A stretch of DNA of 64,000 nt from the NCBI GenBank assembly GCA_015689705.1, contig WVSN01000002.1, forward strand, positions 1-64,000, given 5' to 3'. Below are positions 1 through 8,390 of the stretch, in pieces. The position numbers and the translations under genes were made by a program. Each line of letters starts with the position of its first letter. Positions within the stretch are counted from its first letter, which is position 1. The stretch is from Rhodobacterales bacterium HKCCE3408 (GTDB taxonomy: Bacteria; Pseudomonadota; Alphaproteobacteria; Rhodobacterales; Rhodobacteraceae). A model generated the notes under the pieces. It was not told the origin of the DNA. It was given only the letters and a program-made list of their open reading frames with translations, and made no database searches.

Positions 1-1588
1 TGGCGGCGTGGTCCTGCGCGCCCGTTCCGGGCCGGTGCGGGACGCGGTGCTGAACGCGCTGCGCGCCGCGCTCGGACCGTTGCGCCGGGTGCCGGTCCAT
101 GCCGGCGACGAGGCGCTGTTCGGTGGCGTCGACATCGCGGCGACACTGGCCGCCGGGCGCGTATTGCGCACGACCGGGCTGCTCGCCCAGGGCGGTTGCC
201 TGGTGCTGCCGATGGCCGAACGGGCGAGCCCCGGCATGGCGGCGCGGCTTGCCGGCGCGCTGGACAGCGGCGGGATGACCCTGATCGCCCTGGACGAGGG
301 CGCGGAGGACGGCGAGGCCGTGCCTGCCGCTCTGGCCGAACGGCTCGCGATCCATCTCGACCTGACGGACCTGAGGCTGGCCGATGCGCCGGACCTGATA
401 CCGGACGCCGTGTTGCCGGGCGCATCCGAGATGCCCGACGCGCTCTCGGCCGAGATCGTCTCGGTCGCCGCCGCGCTCGGAATCGGGTCCCTGCGCGCGC
501 CGATTCTCGCCATCGCGGTGGCGAAAGCGCTGGCGCGGGCGGACGGCGCGGCGGAGGTCTCGGCCGCCGATGCGACGGCGGCGGTAGAACTGGTTCTGGT
601 TCCGCGCGCGACCCAGGTGCCACAGGCGGAGGAAGAGGACGAGTCCGACGATACGCCGCCGCCCGAGCCAGACTCCGAGCCGCAGGACGATCCCGAGACG
701 CGCGGCGATCAGGGCGAGATCCCGCAGGAAATTCTGCTGGAGGCGGCGAAAGCGATGCTGCCCCCGGACCTGCTCGACCGGCTCGTGGCGAAGCATGCGG
801 CGCGCGCGGCTCAGGGCGCCGGAGCGGGTGCCAAGCGACGCGGCAACCGACGCGGGCGTCCTTTTCCGGCACGGCCCGGACGGCCCGGGACCGATGCGCG
901 GATCGACCTCGTGGCGACGCTGCGCGCGGCCGCCCCGTGGCAGACGCTGCGCAAGGCCGCGCAGCCCAACCGCGTCGGCATCCACGTCGCGCCCTCCGAT
1001 ATCCGGCTGCGCCAGTTCGAGGAACGCTCGGACCGGGCGATCGTGTTCGCGGTCGACGCCTCGGGCTCTTCGGCGCTGGCCCGGCTGGCCGAGGCCAAGG
1101 GCGCGGTCGAGCTACTTCTTGCACAGGCCTATGCACGGCGGGACCATGTCGCGCTGATCGCCTTCCGGGGAACGGGGGCGGATCTTCTGCTGCCGCCGAC
1201 CCGGTCGCTCGTTCAGACCAAGCGCAGGCTGGCGGCTTTGCCGGGCGGGGGCGGGACGCCGCTGGCCGCCGGTCTTCAGCAGGCGCTGGCGCTTGGGATG
1301 CAGCTGCGCGGGCGCGGCATGTCACCGGTGATCGCGGTTCTGACCGACGGGCGCGCCAATGTCGGCCTCGACGGGGCGGGAGGGCGCGAGCATGCGGCGG
1401 AGGACGCCGCGAAGATGGCGCGCCAGATCCGGGCCGCGGGGATGCCCGCGATGGTCATCGATACCGGGCACAGGCCGACGCGTGGGCTCGATCATCTCGC
1501 CGCGCAGATGGGCGCGGGTTACCTGCCGCTGCCGCGGGCTGATTCCGCGCGGCTGTCAGCCGCGATCGACCGCGGATTGCCGGCGTGA
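1..1588 (+). CDS. bchD: Magnesium chelatase subunit D, 5'-truncated by the window edge
   Basis: BchD is the AAA+/integrin-type subunit that works with BchI and BchH to insert Mg2+ into protoporphyrin IX, the first committed step of bacteriochlorophyll synthesis in the cytoplasm. The frame is open from base 2, so the start lies upstream; about 528 C-terminal codons are present. A proline- and acid-rich linker (bases about 630-715) precedes a C-terminal von Willebrand A domain with the MIDAS sequence DASGSS near base 1055. The stop overlaps the bchO start as GTGA, which suggests translational coupling. A bchI gene is expected just upstream but cannot be seen. Confidence 0.95.
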   Translation, partial: GGVVLRARSGPVRDAVLNALRAALGPLRRVPVHAGDEALFGGVDIAATLAAGRVLRTTGLLAQGGCLVLPMAERASPGMAARLAGALDSGGMTLIALDEGAEDGEAVPAALAERLAIHLDLTDLRLADAPDLIPDAVLPGASEMPDALSAEIVSVAAALGIGSLRAPILAIAVAKALARADGAAEVSAADATAAVELVLVPRATQVPQAEEEDESDDTPPPEPDSEPQDDPETRGDQGEIPQEILLEAAKAMLPPDLLDRLVAKHAARAAQGAGAGAKRRGNRRGRPFPARPGRPGTDARIDLVATLRAAAPWQTLRKAAQPNRVGIHVAPSDIRLRQFEERSDRAIVFAVDASGSSALARLAEAKGAVELLLAQAYARRDHVALIAFRGTGADLLLPPTRSLVQTKRRLAALPGGGGTPLAAGLQQALALGMQLRGRGMSPVIAVLTDGRANVGLDGAGGREHAAEDAAKMARQIRAAGMPAMVIDTGHRPTRGLDHLAAQMGAGYLPLPRADSARLSAAIDRGLPA

Positions 1589-2457
1589 TTCCCGGCCCGC
1601 CCGAGCCCCTGCCGCCGGGCTGGCCACTCGCGCGGATGAGCTTCACCGCCGCCGTCGCGCCCTATCGCTGGCATCTGGCCGTGGCGGGCAAGGGGCCGGA
1701 CGTTGCGCTGATTCATGGCGCCGGAGCTTCGGCGCATTCCTGGCGGCATCTTCTTCCCGTTCTGGCCGAGGATCATCGGGTCATCGCGCCTGACCTGCCG
1801 GGTCATGGCAAGACGCGGGCGCGGGGCATGCGCTCAGGGCTCGAACCGATGGCCGCAGACCTTGCCGCGCTGTTCGAGGGAATTGAAGCGAAGCCGCGCC
1901 TTCTGGTCGGGCATTCGGCCGGCGGTGCGCTGGCGCTTTCACTGGCCGGTCGGCTGAAGCCGGAAGGCATCGTCGTGCTGAACGGCGCGCTCGAGAATTT
2001 CCGGGGCCCGGCGGGTTTCCTGTTTCCGGCGATCGCGAAGATGCTGTCGATCAACCCCTTCGCCGCGCCGTTGCTTGCGCGGTCGGCCACGAATCCCGGC
2101 GCGGTCGAGCGGGTGATCGGCGCGACGGGCGCACGGATCGACGCCGAGGGACTGGAGAACTACCGGCACCTGATCGCCGACCGCGCCCATGTCGCCGGGA
2201 CGCTTGCGATGATGGCGTCGTGGTCGCTGAACGGGTTGACGCGGGACCTGCCGCACATCGACACGCCGGTCCTATTCCTGCACGGGTCCGAGGATCAGGC
2301 GGTCAGCCCCGATGTCTCGCGGCGGGCGGCCGCGATGATGCCGAATGCGGAGATCGAGGTCATTCCGGGCGTCGGGCACCTGTTGCAGGAGGAGGCACCT
2401 GCCGTGGTGGCCGAGCGCATCCGCGCCTTCGAGGCCAGCCTGACCGAGCCGGCATGA
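1585..2457 (+). CDS. bchO: Alpha/beta hydrolase BchO, magnesium chelatase accessory protein
   Basis: A 290-residue alpha/beta-hydrolase of the BchO family, always found behind bchI-bchD in purple bacteria and thought to assist Mg-chelatase, although its biochemical role is unproven. The nucleophile elbow GHSAGG, an acid loop GSEDQ and a late VGHLLQEE histidine form a plausible Ser-Asp-His triad. The start chosen is GTG at 1585, overlapping the bchD stop (GTGA); an ATG at 1636 (MSFTAAVAPY) is the alternative and would give a length nearer to some family members. The gene ends just before a hairpin terminator and faces cycA. Confidence 0.9.
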   Translation: MIPGPPEPLPPGWPLARMSFTAAVAPYRWHLAVAGKGPDVALIHGAGASAHSWRHLLPVLAEDHRVIAPDLPGHGKTRARGMRSGLEPMAADLAALFEGIEAKPRLLVGHSAGGALALSLAGRLKPEGIVVLNGALENFRGPAGFLFPAIAKMLSINPFAAPLLARSATNPGAVERVIGATGARIDAEGLENYRHLIADRAHVAGTLAMMASWSLNGLTRDLPHIDTPVLFLHGSEDQAVSPDVSRRAAAMMPNAEIEVIPGVGHLLQEEAPAVVAERIRAFEASLTEPA

Positions 2458-2486
2458 AAAGGGCGGCCCCGCAGGACCGCCCGTTT
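2457..2486. terminator. Bidirectional hairpin terminator between bchO and cycA
   Basis: GGGCGG (2461-2466) and CCGCCC (2477-2482) form a stem with a 10-nt loop. It is flanked by an A-run on the left and TTT on the right, as expected for an intrinsic terminator serving two convergent genes. Confidence 0.6.
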
Positions 2487-2503
2487 CGTCGGATCGGGAC
2501 GCC

Positions 2504-2944
2504 TTACTCGGGGCTGACCGAGACGAGGTAGGCCCACAGATCGTGCGCTTCCTCTTCGGACCGGACGCGGAACGCCATGGCGCCGCGCGCGCTCGAATCG
2601 TCGAGATATTCGCGCAGGAAGCCCGTCGGGTCCTGGACGTACTGGACGAAGTGCTCTTCGTCCCACATCAGGCCGGCCTCACCCGCTGCGACGAGCGAAT
2701 CGCCGTAGCGCGGGAAATCCTCGACGGAACCGGCCTGGCGGCCGACAACGCCGTAAAGGTTCGGCGCAGCCTGGTTCGGCCGGCCGCGGCCGGCGATCAG
2801 TTCACCGGAATCGTCAGCGATCACGTGGCAGGCGATGCACTGGCGGAACGCCGCTTCGCCGGCTGCCGCGTCGCCGTCCTGCGCCCATGCCGCCGGGGCA
2901 CTGACCAGAACCGCCGCCGCGGCGAGGAAACTCTTGCTCGTCAT
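2504..2944 (-). CDS. cycA: Soluble periplasmic cytochrome c2-type protein
   Basis: A 146-residue monohaem cytochrome c. A signal peptide (residues 1-21, cleavage after AWA) sends it to the periplasm. The haem motif CIACH lies at residues 36-40 and the probable sixth ligand is Met123 in ARGAMAF. Cytochrome c2 carries electrons from the bc1 complex to the reaction centre, directly or through the PufC subunit encoded at 26988. The start MTSKSF was chosen because it begins a clean signal peptide; an upstream in-frame ATG at 2968 would add eight residues. Placement between bchIDO and hemA is usual in Roseobacter-type clusters. The cycA name is by position and family; another small class I cytochrome c is possible. 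Confidence 0.85.
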   Translation of the reverse strand: MTSKSFLAAAAVLVSAPAAWAQDGDAAAGEAAFRQCIACHVIADDSGELIAGRGRPNQAAPNLYGVVGRQAGSVEDFPRYGDSLVAAGEAGLMWDEEHFVQYVQDPTGFLREYLDDSSARGAMAFRVRSEEEAHDLWAYLVSVSPE

Positions 2945-2967
2945 AGGTGACTCCCTTCTTGCAAGCA

Positions 2968-2994
2968 TCCGGTGCCAATACCTATGGCACCGGA
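2968..2994. terminator. Hairpin between hemA and cycA
   Basis: A 10-bp stem (2968-2977 with 2985-2994, core CCGGTGCCA / TGGCACCGG) and a 7-nt loop lie 30 bp downstream of the hemA stop and just upstream of cycA. A T-run follows on the plus side. It may end or process the long bchF-to-hemA transcript. Confidence 0.5.
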
Positions 2995-3024
2995 CGGTTT
3001 TTCCAATCGGAAATTTCGATCAGC

Positions 3025-4236
3025 TCACGCGACCGCGTGTGCGATCGCGCATTGCTTCCAGAGAGTCTTCAACGCCTCGACAAGATATTCAATATCATCG
3101 TCCGAATGGAGCGGTCCGGGCGTAAAACGCAGCCGCTCCGTACCTTTGGGGACCGTGGGGTAGTTGATCGGCTGCACGTATATGCCGAACTGGTCCATCA
3201 GGATGTCCGACAGCATCCGGCATTTCACTGGATCCTTCACCATCACCGGGATGATGTGCGACGGATTGTCCACATGCGGGATGCCCTCGGCGTTCAGCCG
3301 CGCGCGCAGGCGCTTAACCTGCCGGCGCTGAAGCGCGCGCTCGAGCTCCGATTCTTTCAGGTGCTTGATGGACACGCGGGCGGCGGCCGCCACGGCGGGC
3401 GGCAGCGCGGTGGTGAAGATGAAGCCCGAGGCGAAGCTGCGGATGAAGTCGACCAGCGCGTGGGAGCCGGTGATGTAGCCGCCGACGACGCCATAGGCCT
3501 TGCCGAGCGTTCCCTCGATCAGGGTGATGCGGTCCATCAGGCCTTCGCGTTCGGCGACGCCGCCGCCGCGCGGGCCGTACATGCCGACCGCGTGGACCTC
3601 GTCGATATAGGTCATGGCGCCGTGCTTCTCGGCCACCTCGACGATTTCCCGGATCGGGGCGATGTCACCGTCCATGGAATAGACGCTTTCGAAGGCGACG
3701 ATCTTCGTGGCGTTCGCCGGCAGGGTGCGCAGCTGCCGGTCGAGGTCCTCGACATCGTTGTGCTTCCAGATGCGCTTTTCGCAGCGCGCGTGGCGGATGC
3801 CCTCGATCATGGACGCGTGGTTCAGCGCGTCTGACAGGATCACCGCGTTGGGCAGCCGCGACCCGAGGGTCGACAGCGCTGCCCAGTTCGACACGTAGCC
3901 AGACGTGAAGAGCAGCGCGGCTTCCTTGCCGTGGAGGTCCGCGAGTTCCTCCTCCAGCCGCTTGTGGTGATAGGCGTTGCCCGAGATGTTGCGCGTTCCG
4001 CCGGCGCCGGTGCCGCAGGTGCGGACCGTGTCGATCATCGCCTGCACGACCTTGGGGTGCTGACCCATGCCGAGATAGTCGTTGGAACACCAGACGGTGA
4101 CCTCGTCCTGGCCGTGGCCATGGTTCTGAACGCGCGGGAAGTCCCCGCATTTGCGCTGCAACTCAGCGAAGATGCGATAGTTGCCCTCGTCCTTCAGTTG
4201 ATCCAGCTGCGCCTGGAAAAGGGTGTCGAAACTCAT
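3025..4236 (-). CDS. hemA: 5-aminolevulinate synthase
   Basis: HemA condenses glycine with succinyl-CoA to 5-aminolevulinate, the entry point of the alphaproteobacterial (Shemin) tetrapyrrole pathway. The 403-residue PLP enzyme is full length. The cofactor lysine is Lys246 in TLGKAYG, and [11 protein letters not shown] (from residue 211) is the usual family signature. The ATG at 4236 overlaps the puhE stop as ATGA, so the gene is coupled to the end of the puh/acsF operon and precursor supply would be co-transcribed with pigment genes. A second ALA synthase elsewhere in the genome is common in this group. Confidence 0.97.
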   Translation of the reverse strand: MSFDTLFQAQLDQLKDEGNYRIFAELQRKCGDFPRVQNHGHGQDEVTVWCSNDYLGMGQHPKVVQAMIDTVRTCGTGAGGTRNISGNAYHHKRLEEELADLHGKEAALLFTSGYVSNWAALSTLGSRLPNAVILSDALNHASMIEGIRHARCEKRIWKHNDVEDLDRQLRTLPANATKIVAFESVYSMDGDIAPIREIVEVAEKHGAMTYIDEVHAVGMYGPRGGGVAEREGLMDRITLIEGTLGKAYGVVGGYITGSHALVDFIRSFASGFIFTTALPPAVAAAARVSIKHLKESELERALQRRQVKRLRARLNAEGIPHVDNPSHIIPVMVKDPVKCRMLSDILMDQFGIYVQPINYPTVPKGTERLRFTPGPLHSDDDIEYLVEALKTLWKQCAIAHAVA

Positions 4237-5042
4237 GGGGCTTCCTCGCTGTGTCTTGTCGCTTGGTGGGTCACGGGCGCGGGAAGCATCCAGCGCCAGA
4301 GCCGTTCGTCTGGAAGGGGGAGCACCATGAACCAGTGCTCCATCAGCGCGAGCGCGCTGAGGCTGGCCATGAGCGCGAGGCCCACGGCCTGTCCGGCCGT
4401 CGCGGCATTGGCCAGAAGGATCAGCCAATAGCCGGTCAGAAGGCTCAGTCCCGTGATCGAGACCGGGAAAAGCCAGTTCATCCGGGCGATGCGAAAATGG
4501 CTCGGCAGATGCGCGAGCGCGCCGGGGATGAACTCGGTGTTTATCTTGCGGACGCCGAGATAGAGGTTCAGCTTCGCGCTGATCCGGGCGGCGAAGAGGA
4601 TGCCGAAGGTCCAGAGCGCGACCGGGTTGGCCGCCCCCCAGACGATCAGCGCCAGCAGGACGAGCGCGAGCACGAGGAGCCCCTCGTGATAGGCGATCGT
4701 GCCCCAGGCGCGGAGGAAGCGTTCCCATTCGCGGACGCCCGGGCGCATGACGGTCCGGTTCGGCCCGGTGATGACACCGGCCAGGAAGGCAAGTTCGATC
4801 CAGCCCCAGAGCGCCAGCGCAGAGCCGAAGGCGAGGTAGGCGCCGCGCGGGCTGGTATCGCCGGTCGTCCACCAGATGCCGGCCGCGCCGAGAAGCGCGA
4901 GCGGCATGGCGGCCAGGACGGCCAGTGTGCGCGTCGCCGGTCCGCCGCGGTCGGCGTGGCGCACCGCGCACAGGATCGAGCCGGTGGAGAACCACCAGAG
5001 GAACAGCGCCACAAGGGCGGCGATCCAGGGCGAGGCCATCAT
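4233..5042 (-). CDS. puhE: Photosynthetic complex assembly protein PuhE
   Basis: A 269-residue multi-pass membrane protein of the PuhE family (DUF3623), found only beside acsF/puhABC in purple bacteria. It is implicated in reaction-centre assembly and in limiting bacteriochlorophyll production. Hydrophobic segments rich in W, A and L fill most of the protein, beginning with [13 protein letters not shown] at the N-terminus. It starts 28 bp after acsF and overlaps hemA by 4 bp (ATGA). The molecular activity is unknown. Confidence 0.88.
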   Translation of the reverse strand: MMASPWIAALVALFLWWFSTGSILCAVRHADRGGPATRTLAVLAAMPLALLGAAGIWWTTGDTSPRGAYLAFGSALALWGWIELAFLAGVITGPNRTVMRPGVREWERFLRAWGTIAYHEGLLVLALVLLALIVWGAANPVALWTFGILFAARISAKLNLYLGVRKINTEFIPGALAHLPSHFRIARMNWLFPVSITGLSLLTGYWLILLANAATAGQAVGLALMASLSALALMEHWFMVLPLPDERLWRWMLPAPVTHQATRHSEEAP

Positions 5043-5070
5043 GCGACGGCCCCGCTATCGTGGGTCGCGG

Positions 5071-6189
5071 TCAATACGCCGGCTCCAACCGGGTATCGGC
5101 CGGCACTTCGTTCGGCACCGCCGGGATCGTGTAGAGCGACACGAAGGCAAGCGCCGCCCGGGTCGATGCGCCGATCCGGCCGAGGACGTTGCCGTTCTCC
5201 CGGTGACGGGCGAGATCGGCGTTGGCCTTCTGCATCCGCTTCAGGCCCTTCATCCAGCGCGGATTGTCGATATCGAGCGTGATCGGGAAGATCTGCTTGG
5301 AGATCTCGGAGGTCTTGCGGAACACCTCCTGCCCGTACCAGTCGGGATCGACGCCAAGCGCCTTGTGAAAGGCCGGGCGCTGGTGGTCGCGGACGTACAT
5401 GGTGGAATAGACCGCTGTCAGGAAGAACTTGATCCACCAGACGTTCACGCCCGAGGTCAGCTTCGGATCGGTCTTCATCAGCAGCGCGAAGGCTTCACCG
5501 TGGCTGAACTCGTCGTTGCACCATTCCCGGAACCACTTGAAGATCGGGTGGAACCGGTGCTCGGGATGCGCCTCGAGATGCCGGAAGATGGTGATGTACC
5601 GCGCGTAGCCGATCTTCTCGGACAGGTAGGTCGCGTAGTAGATGAACTTCGGCTTGAAGTAGGTGTACTTCTTCTTCTTCGTCAGGAAGCCCAGGTTCAC
5701 GGCGATCCCCGCCTCGCGGAGCGCGTCGTTGATGAAGCCGGCGTGCCGCGCCTCGTCCCGGGACATGTAGCTGAACAGCTCGCAGATGTCCTTGTTCTTG
5801 CCGCGGCGCTTCATCTCCTTGTAGAGCACGCAGCCCGAGAATTCGGCCGTGCAGGAGGAGATCAGGAAGTCGATGAACTCGGCCTTGAGCTTCGGCTCCA
5901 TCCCGTCCCAGTCGATTTCGTCCCAGGCCTCGGTCTTCTTGAAATGGCCCTTGTTCGGATCGGATTTCATCCGGCCGAGCAGCGCGTCCCATTCGGCGCG
6001 CAGGTGATCGACCGAGACCGCGTCGAGCGCGTCGAAATCGGTCGTGTAGAAGCGCGGCGTCAGCAGCGTGTTCTGCATCGCGACGGCGGTGGCGCCTTCG
6101 CTGTCGATCACCGCCTGGCGGTAATTGCCGGAATCGAGCGCCTGTTCGACGGTCGAGGCATCGGCGGAGTGTGTGACGTGCTGGTTCAT
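5071..6189 (-). CDS. acsF: Oxygen-dependent Mg-protoporphyrin IX monomethyl ester cyclase, diiron subunit
   Basis: AcsF is the O2-dependent diiron enzyme that forms the isocyclic E ring, converting Mg-protoporphyrin monomethyl ester to divinyl protochlorophyllide. The 372-residue protein keeps the carboxylate/histidine ligand set: Glu116 (TAEFSG), Glu146 and His149 (DEARH), and Glu227/His230 (DEFSHGE). It overlaps bciE by 4 bp (ATGA), matching the alphaproteobacterial two-component cyclase. Its presence means bacteriochlorophyll can be made aerobically. No anaerobic bchE is seen in the window. Confidence 0.97.
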   Translation of the reverse strand: MNQHVTHSADASTVEQALDSGNYRQAVIDSEGATAVAMQNTLLTPRFYTTDFDALDAVSVDHLRAEWDALLGRMKSDPNKGHFKKTEAWDEIDWDGMEPKLKAEFIDFLISSCTAEFSGCVLYKEMKRRGKNKDICELFSYMSRDEARHAGFINDALREAGIAVNLGFLTKKKKYTYFKPKFIYYATYLSEKIGYARYITIFRHLEAHPEHRFHPIFKWFREWCNDEFSHGEAFALLMKTDPKLTSGVNVWWIKFFLTAVYSTMYVRDHQRPAFHKALGVDPDWYGQEVFRKTSEISKQIFPITLDIDNPRWMKGLKRMQKANADLARHRENGNVLGRIGASTRAALAFVSLYTIPAVPNEVPADTRLEPAY

Positions 6190-6482
6190 ACCGTGACCTC
6201 CTCGGAGAAGGAGAACTCGCAGAGCTCCATGAACTCGAAATCTCCGGTCATGCGGGTCCAGAGCTGTTCGATCTTGCTGGCGCGGACGATGAAGGCCTCG
6301 CGCTGTTCGGTGACGACCTCGCCGTAGGGCGCCATGACCGGCGGGCCCTGCACCGTCACCTCGTCACCCGGATTGATGATCGTGCCATCCAGGAATTTCA
6401 CGTGGGCGTGCAGCGCGTCGAAGGTGTGCGACACCTCGACTTCGCAGGGCGCGCGCGTGATCTCTCGCGTCAAAAGTCCCAT
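6186..6482 (-). CDS. bciE: Cyclase auxiliary subunit BciE
   Basis: A 98-residue protein placed between puhC and acsF. From established work on Rhodobacter sphaeroides, the small protein encoded immediately upstream of acsF (BciE) is required for the alphaproteobacterial oxidative cyclase, taking the place of cyanobacterial Ycf54. Size, position and 4-bp overlap with acsF all fit. The sequence shows a compact beta-rich protein (HAHVKFLDG, GDEVTVQGPP) without membrane segments. The name depends on synteny and recalled similarity rather than on catalytic residues. Confidence 0.82.
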   Translation of the reverse strand: MGLLTREITRAPCEVEVSHTFDALHAHVKFLDGTIINPGDEVTVQGPPVMAPYGEVVTEQREAFIVRASKIEQLWTRMTGDFEFMELCEFSFSEEVTV

Positions 6483-6486
6483 TCGG

Positions 6487-6951
6487 TCATTCCTCCAGTA
6501 GCTGCGCGAAGATGCGCAGGTTGTCCGCCCCGAAGCCGTAGAGTTCGGCCCGGAAGTCGGTCAGGTCGTCGCGAAGGCCGACACGCCCGTCTGAAAAGCG
6601 CACCAGCCGGATCGGGTCGCTGGCAGAGAGCCCGACAGCCCCCCGTTCGCGGTCCAGAACCCGGTAGATTCCCGCGACGAAGCCGCCCTCTTCAGGGCCG
6701 AAGGTCGCGATCATGGTTCCGTCCGGGTCCATCACCCGGGCGGATCCGTCCATTTCGCCGAATATGCGGATCATCCGCTCGGCCACGATGTCCTGGCCCG
6801 GCGGCATCGCCGAGAGCGGCCGGTCCGTCAGCCGGGCATAACCGACGATGACGAGAACCGAGACGCAGAGGATGAACATCGCGCGCAGCAGGGTCCGCGG
6901 GATCATCTCCCGGTCGCGGACCCTGAGGCGTTCGTGTGCTGCGTTCGCCAT
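6487..6951 (-). CDS. puhC: Photosynthetic complex assembly protein PuhC
   Basis: A 154-residue protein with one N-terminal membrane anchor (about residues 21-40, LLRAMFILCVSVLVIVGYA) and a periplasmic domain ending LRIFAQLLEE. PuhC supports assembly or organisation of the RC-LH1 complex in Rhodobacter. The start at 6951 is the ATG following the puhB stop by 4 bp; a longer in-frame extension into puhB is not needed. It is followed after 4 bp by bciE. Confidence 0.88.
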   Translation of the reverse strand: MANAAHERLRVRDREMIPRTLLRAMFILCVSVLVIVGYARLTDRPLSAMPPGQDIVAERMIRIFGEMDGSARVMDPDGTMIATFGPEEGGFVAGIYRVLDRERGAVGLSASDPIRLVRFSDGRVGLRDDLTDFRAELYGFGADNLRIFAQLLEE

Positions 6952-6955
6952 CGCC

Positions 6956-7588
6956 CTACTCCGCCGCCACGGCGCCCGCGGGCGCGGTGGTGGTGATGAC
7001 GGGCGTGGAGACCTCGGTCTCGGCCGCCTCGGCCAGGATACGAGCGACACGCTGTGCATCGGGAACACAGCGCAGCGCAGGTTCAACCCGCCGCATCCGC
7101 CACGGCCGGACATGCGGCCACAGCATCACGTAGGCGATCTGCATGTTGCCCGGCAGCATCTGCAGGGCGATCGTGCCCGTCCCGTCCTTACGCAGTGCGA
7201 GATTGGCGTTCTCGATCTGCCGGAAGGGAAGGTTCAGCGTCATCGTCAGCGCCGCCCCGATCCGCATCGCCACGCGGCGATTGGTGATCGTGTAGACGGT
7301 CGACTTCGCCTGCGCCCACGCCGTGAGAAGCAGGAGCAGGCAGACGATGGCGCCCAGTGCCAGGTAGAACGAGGCATCCGTCGCCGCCTGGACGAGGCCC
7401 GCATCCGCCGCGGCAATCGTCCGCCACAGGAAGATCAGGCCGAACCAGCCGGCGACCCATTTGAGGCTGAGCGACTCCATGGCCAGAGGCCACACGGCCG
7501 GCTGCCCCTGCCAGAGGATGCGTTCCCCCTCCGGCAGGGCTTCGGGCAATCCACGGACCGGCTCGGTCTGAAAGTCGTCGTGGTCCAT
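6956..7588 (-). CDS. puhB: Photosynthetic complex assembly protein PuhB
   Basis: A 210-residue membrane protein with a bacterial PH-like domain, which acts as a dimeric assembly factor for the reaction centre in Rhodobacter capsulatus. Visible: transmembrane stretches around WVAGWFGLIFLW and FYLALGAIVCLLLLLTAW, followed by the PH-like strand TVYTITNRRVAMRIG. It lies between puhA (13 bp upstream) and puhC (4 bp downstream), so it is co-translated with the RC-H subunit. The start is the ATG at 7588; upstream in-frame sequence belongs to puhA. Confidence 0.9.
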   Translation of the reverse strand: MDHDDFQTEPVRGLPEALPEGERILWQGQPAVWPLAMESLSLKWVAGWFGLIFLWRTIAAADAGLVQAATDASFYLALGAIVCLLLLLTAWAQAKSTVYTITNRRVAMRIGAALTMTLNLPFRQIENANLALRKDGTGTIALQMLPGNMQIAYVMLWPHVRPWRMRRVEPALRCVPDAQRVARILAEAAETEVSTPVITTTAPAGAVAAE

Positions 7589-7601
7589 CCTCAATCCTCC
7601 C

Positions 7602-8372
7602 TTACAGTGCCGGTTCCATCCGGTCCTGCGAGGCGTAGAGGATGCCACCGCCGTAGTAGGCGCTGATCTTCTCTTCCTCGAGGAGCGTGACCTGGGTCGG
7701 CGACTTGGTCACCGGAACCTGGGCGAAGTGCTTGCCGTAGATCGAGTTGATCTTGACCCGGTCCGACCGGATCCGAGCGAGCGTGACCGGAACAAGCCGC
7801 TTGCCGCCGCCGTGATCGCCGTCGAGCTCGATCTCGAGATAGCGGACGAGCTGCTCGGAGGCGTCGATCCACATATCGCTGATCTCGCCCACGACTTCGC
7901 CGTCGCCTGCCTGCACCGGAAGACCGCGCGGGTCGCGCCCGGCGCTGACCCGGACACCGTCGACACGCGCCATCGGCACGATCTTGTTGTGTCCGTGACC
8001 GTCAAGCTCGGGAACATCGCGGCGCTTGGCCCACGAGGCCGGGCCGACACCGTCCACCATCGGATCGCCTGTCGGCTCGAACGGAAAGCCGTCGGCCGCG
8101 TTCGTCCGTTTCAGCGCAAGGTCGCCGCGCGACTGCACGTCGGGACCGGGCACCGCCACCTCGCCGCGGCCATGCGGCAAGCGGAAGGTCTTCGTGTCCG
8201 GCAGCGGAAAGGGACCCTGGTTCGGCGCGGCCATGCCGTCGTCGTTCTCCAGCGGGTAGCCTTCGCGCATGTTCTCGCGCTGGAGGTAGAACACCAGCAG
8301 GGCGAAGAAGATCCAGAACAGCCAGATCGACAGGCTGGCCAGATCGAACTCGGCAAAGAATGTATTGACCAT
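7602..8372 (-). CDS. puhA: Photosynthetic reaction centre H subunit
   Basis: PuhA caps the cytoplasmic face of the L/M reaction-centre core and helps deliver protons to the QB site. The 256-residue protein has the typical single N-terminal membrane helix (LSIWLFWIFFALLVFYLQRE, residues 14-33) and a cytoplasmic PRC-barrel domain containing VGEISDMWID and LVPVTLARI. It follows lhaA by 18 bp and precedes puhB. Length and order match the Rhodobacter puhABC group. Confidence 0.97.
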   Translation of the reverse strand: MVNTFFAEFDLASLSIWLFWIFFALLVFYLQRENMREGYPLENDDGMAAPNQGPFPLPDTKTFRLPHGRGEVAVPGPDVQSRGDLALKRTNAADGFPFEPTGDPMVDGVGPASWAKRRDVPELDGHGHNKIVPMARVDGVRVSAGRDPRGLPVQAGDGEVVGEISDMWIDASEQLVRYLEIELDGDHGGGKRLVPVTLARIRSDRVKINSIYGKHFAQVPVTKSPTQVTLLEEEKISAYYGGGILYASQDRMEPAL

Positions 8373-8390
8373 TTTGGGTCCTCCCTTTGG

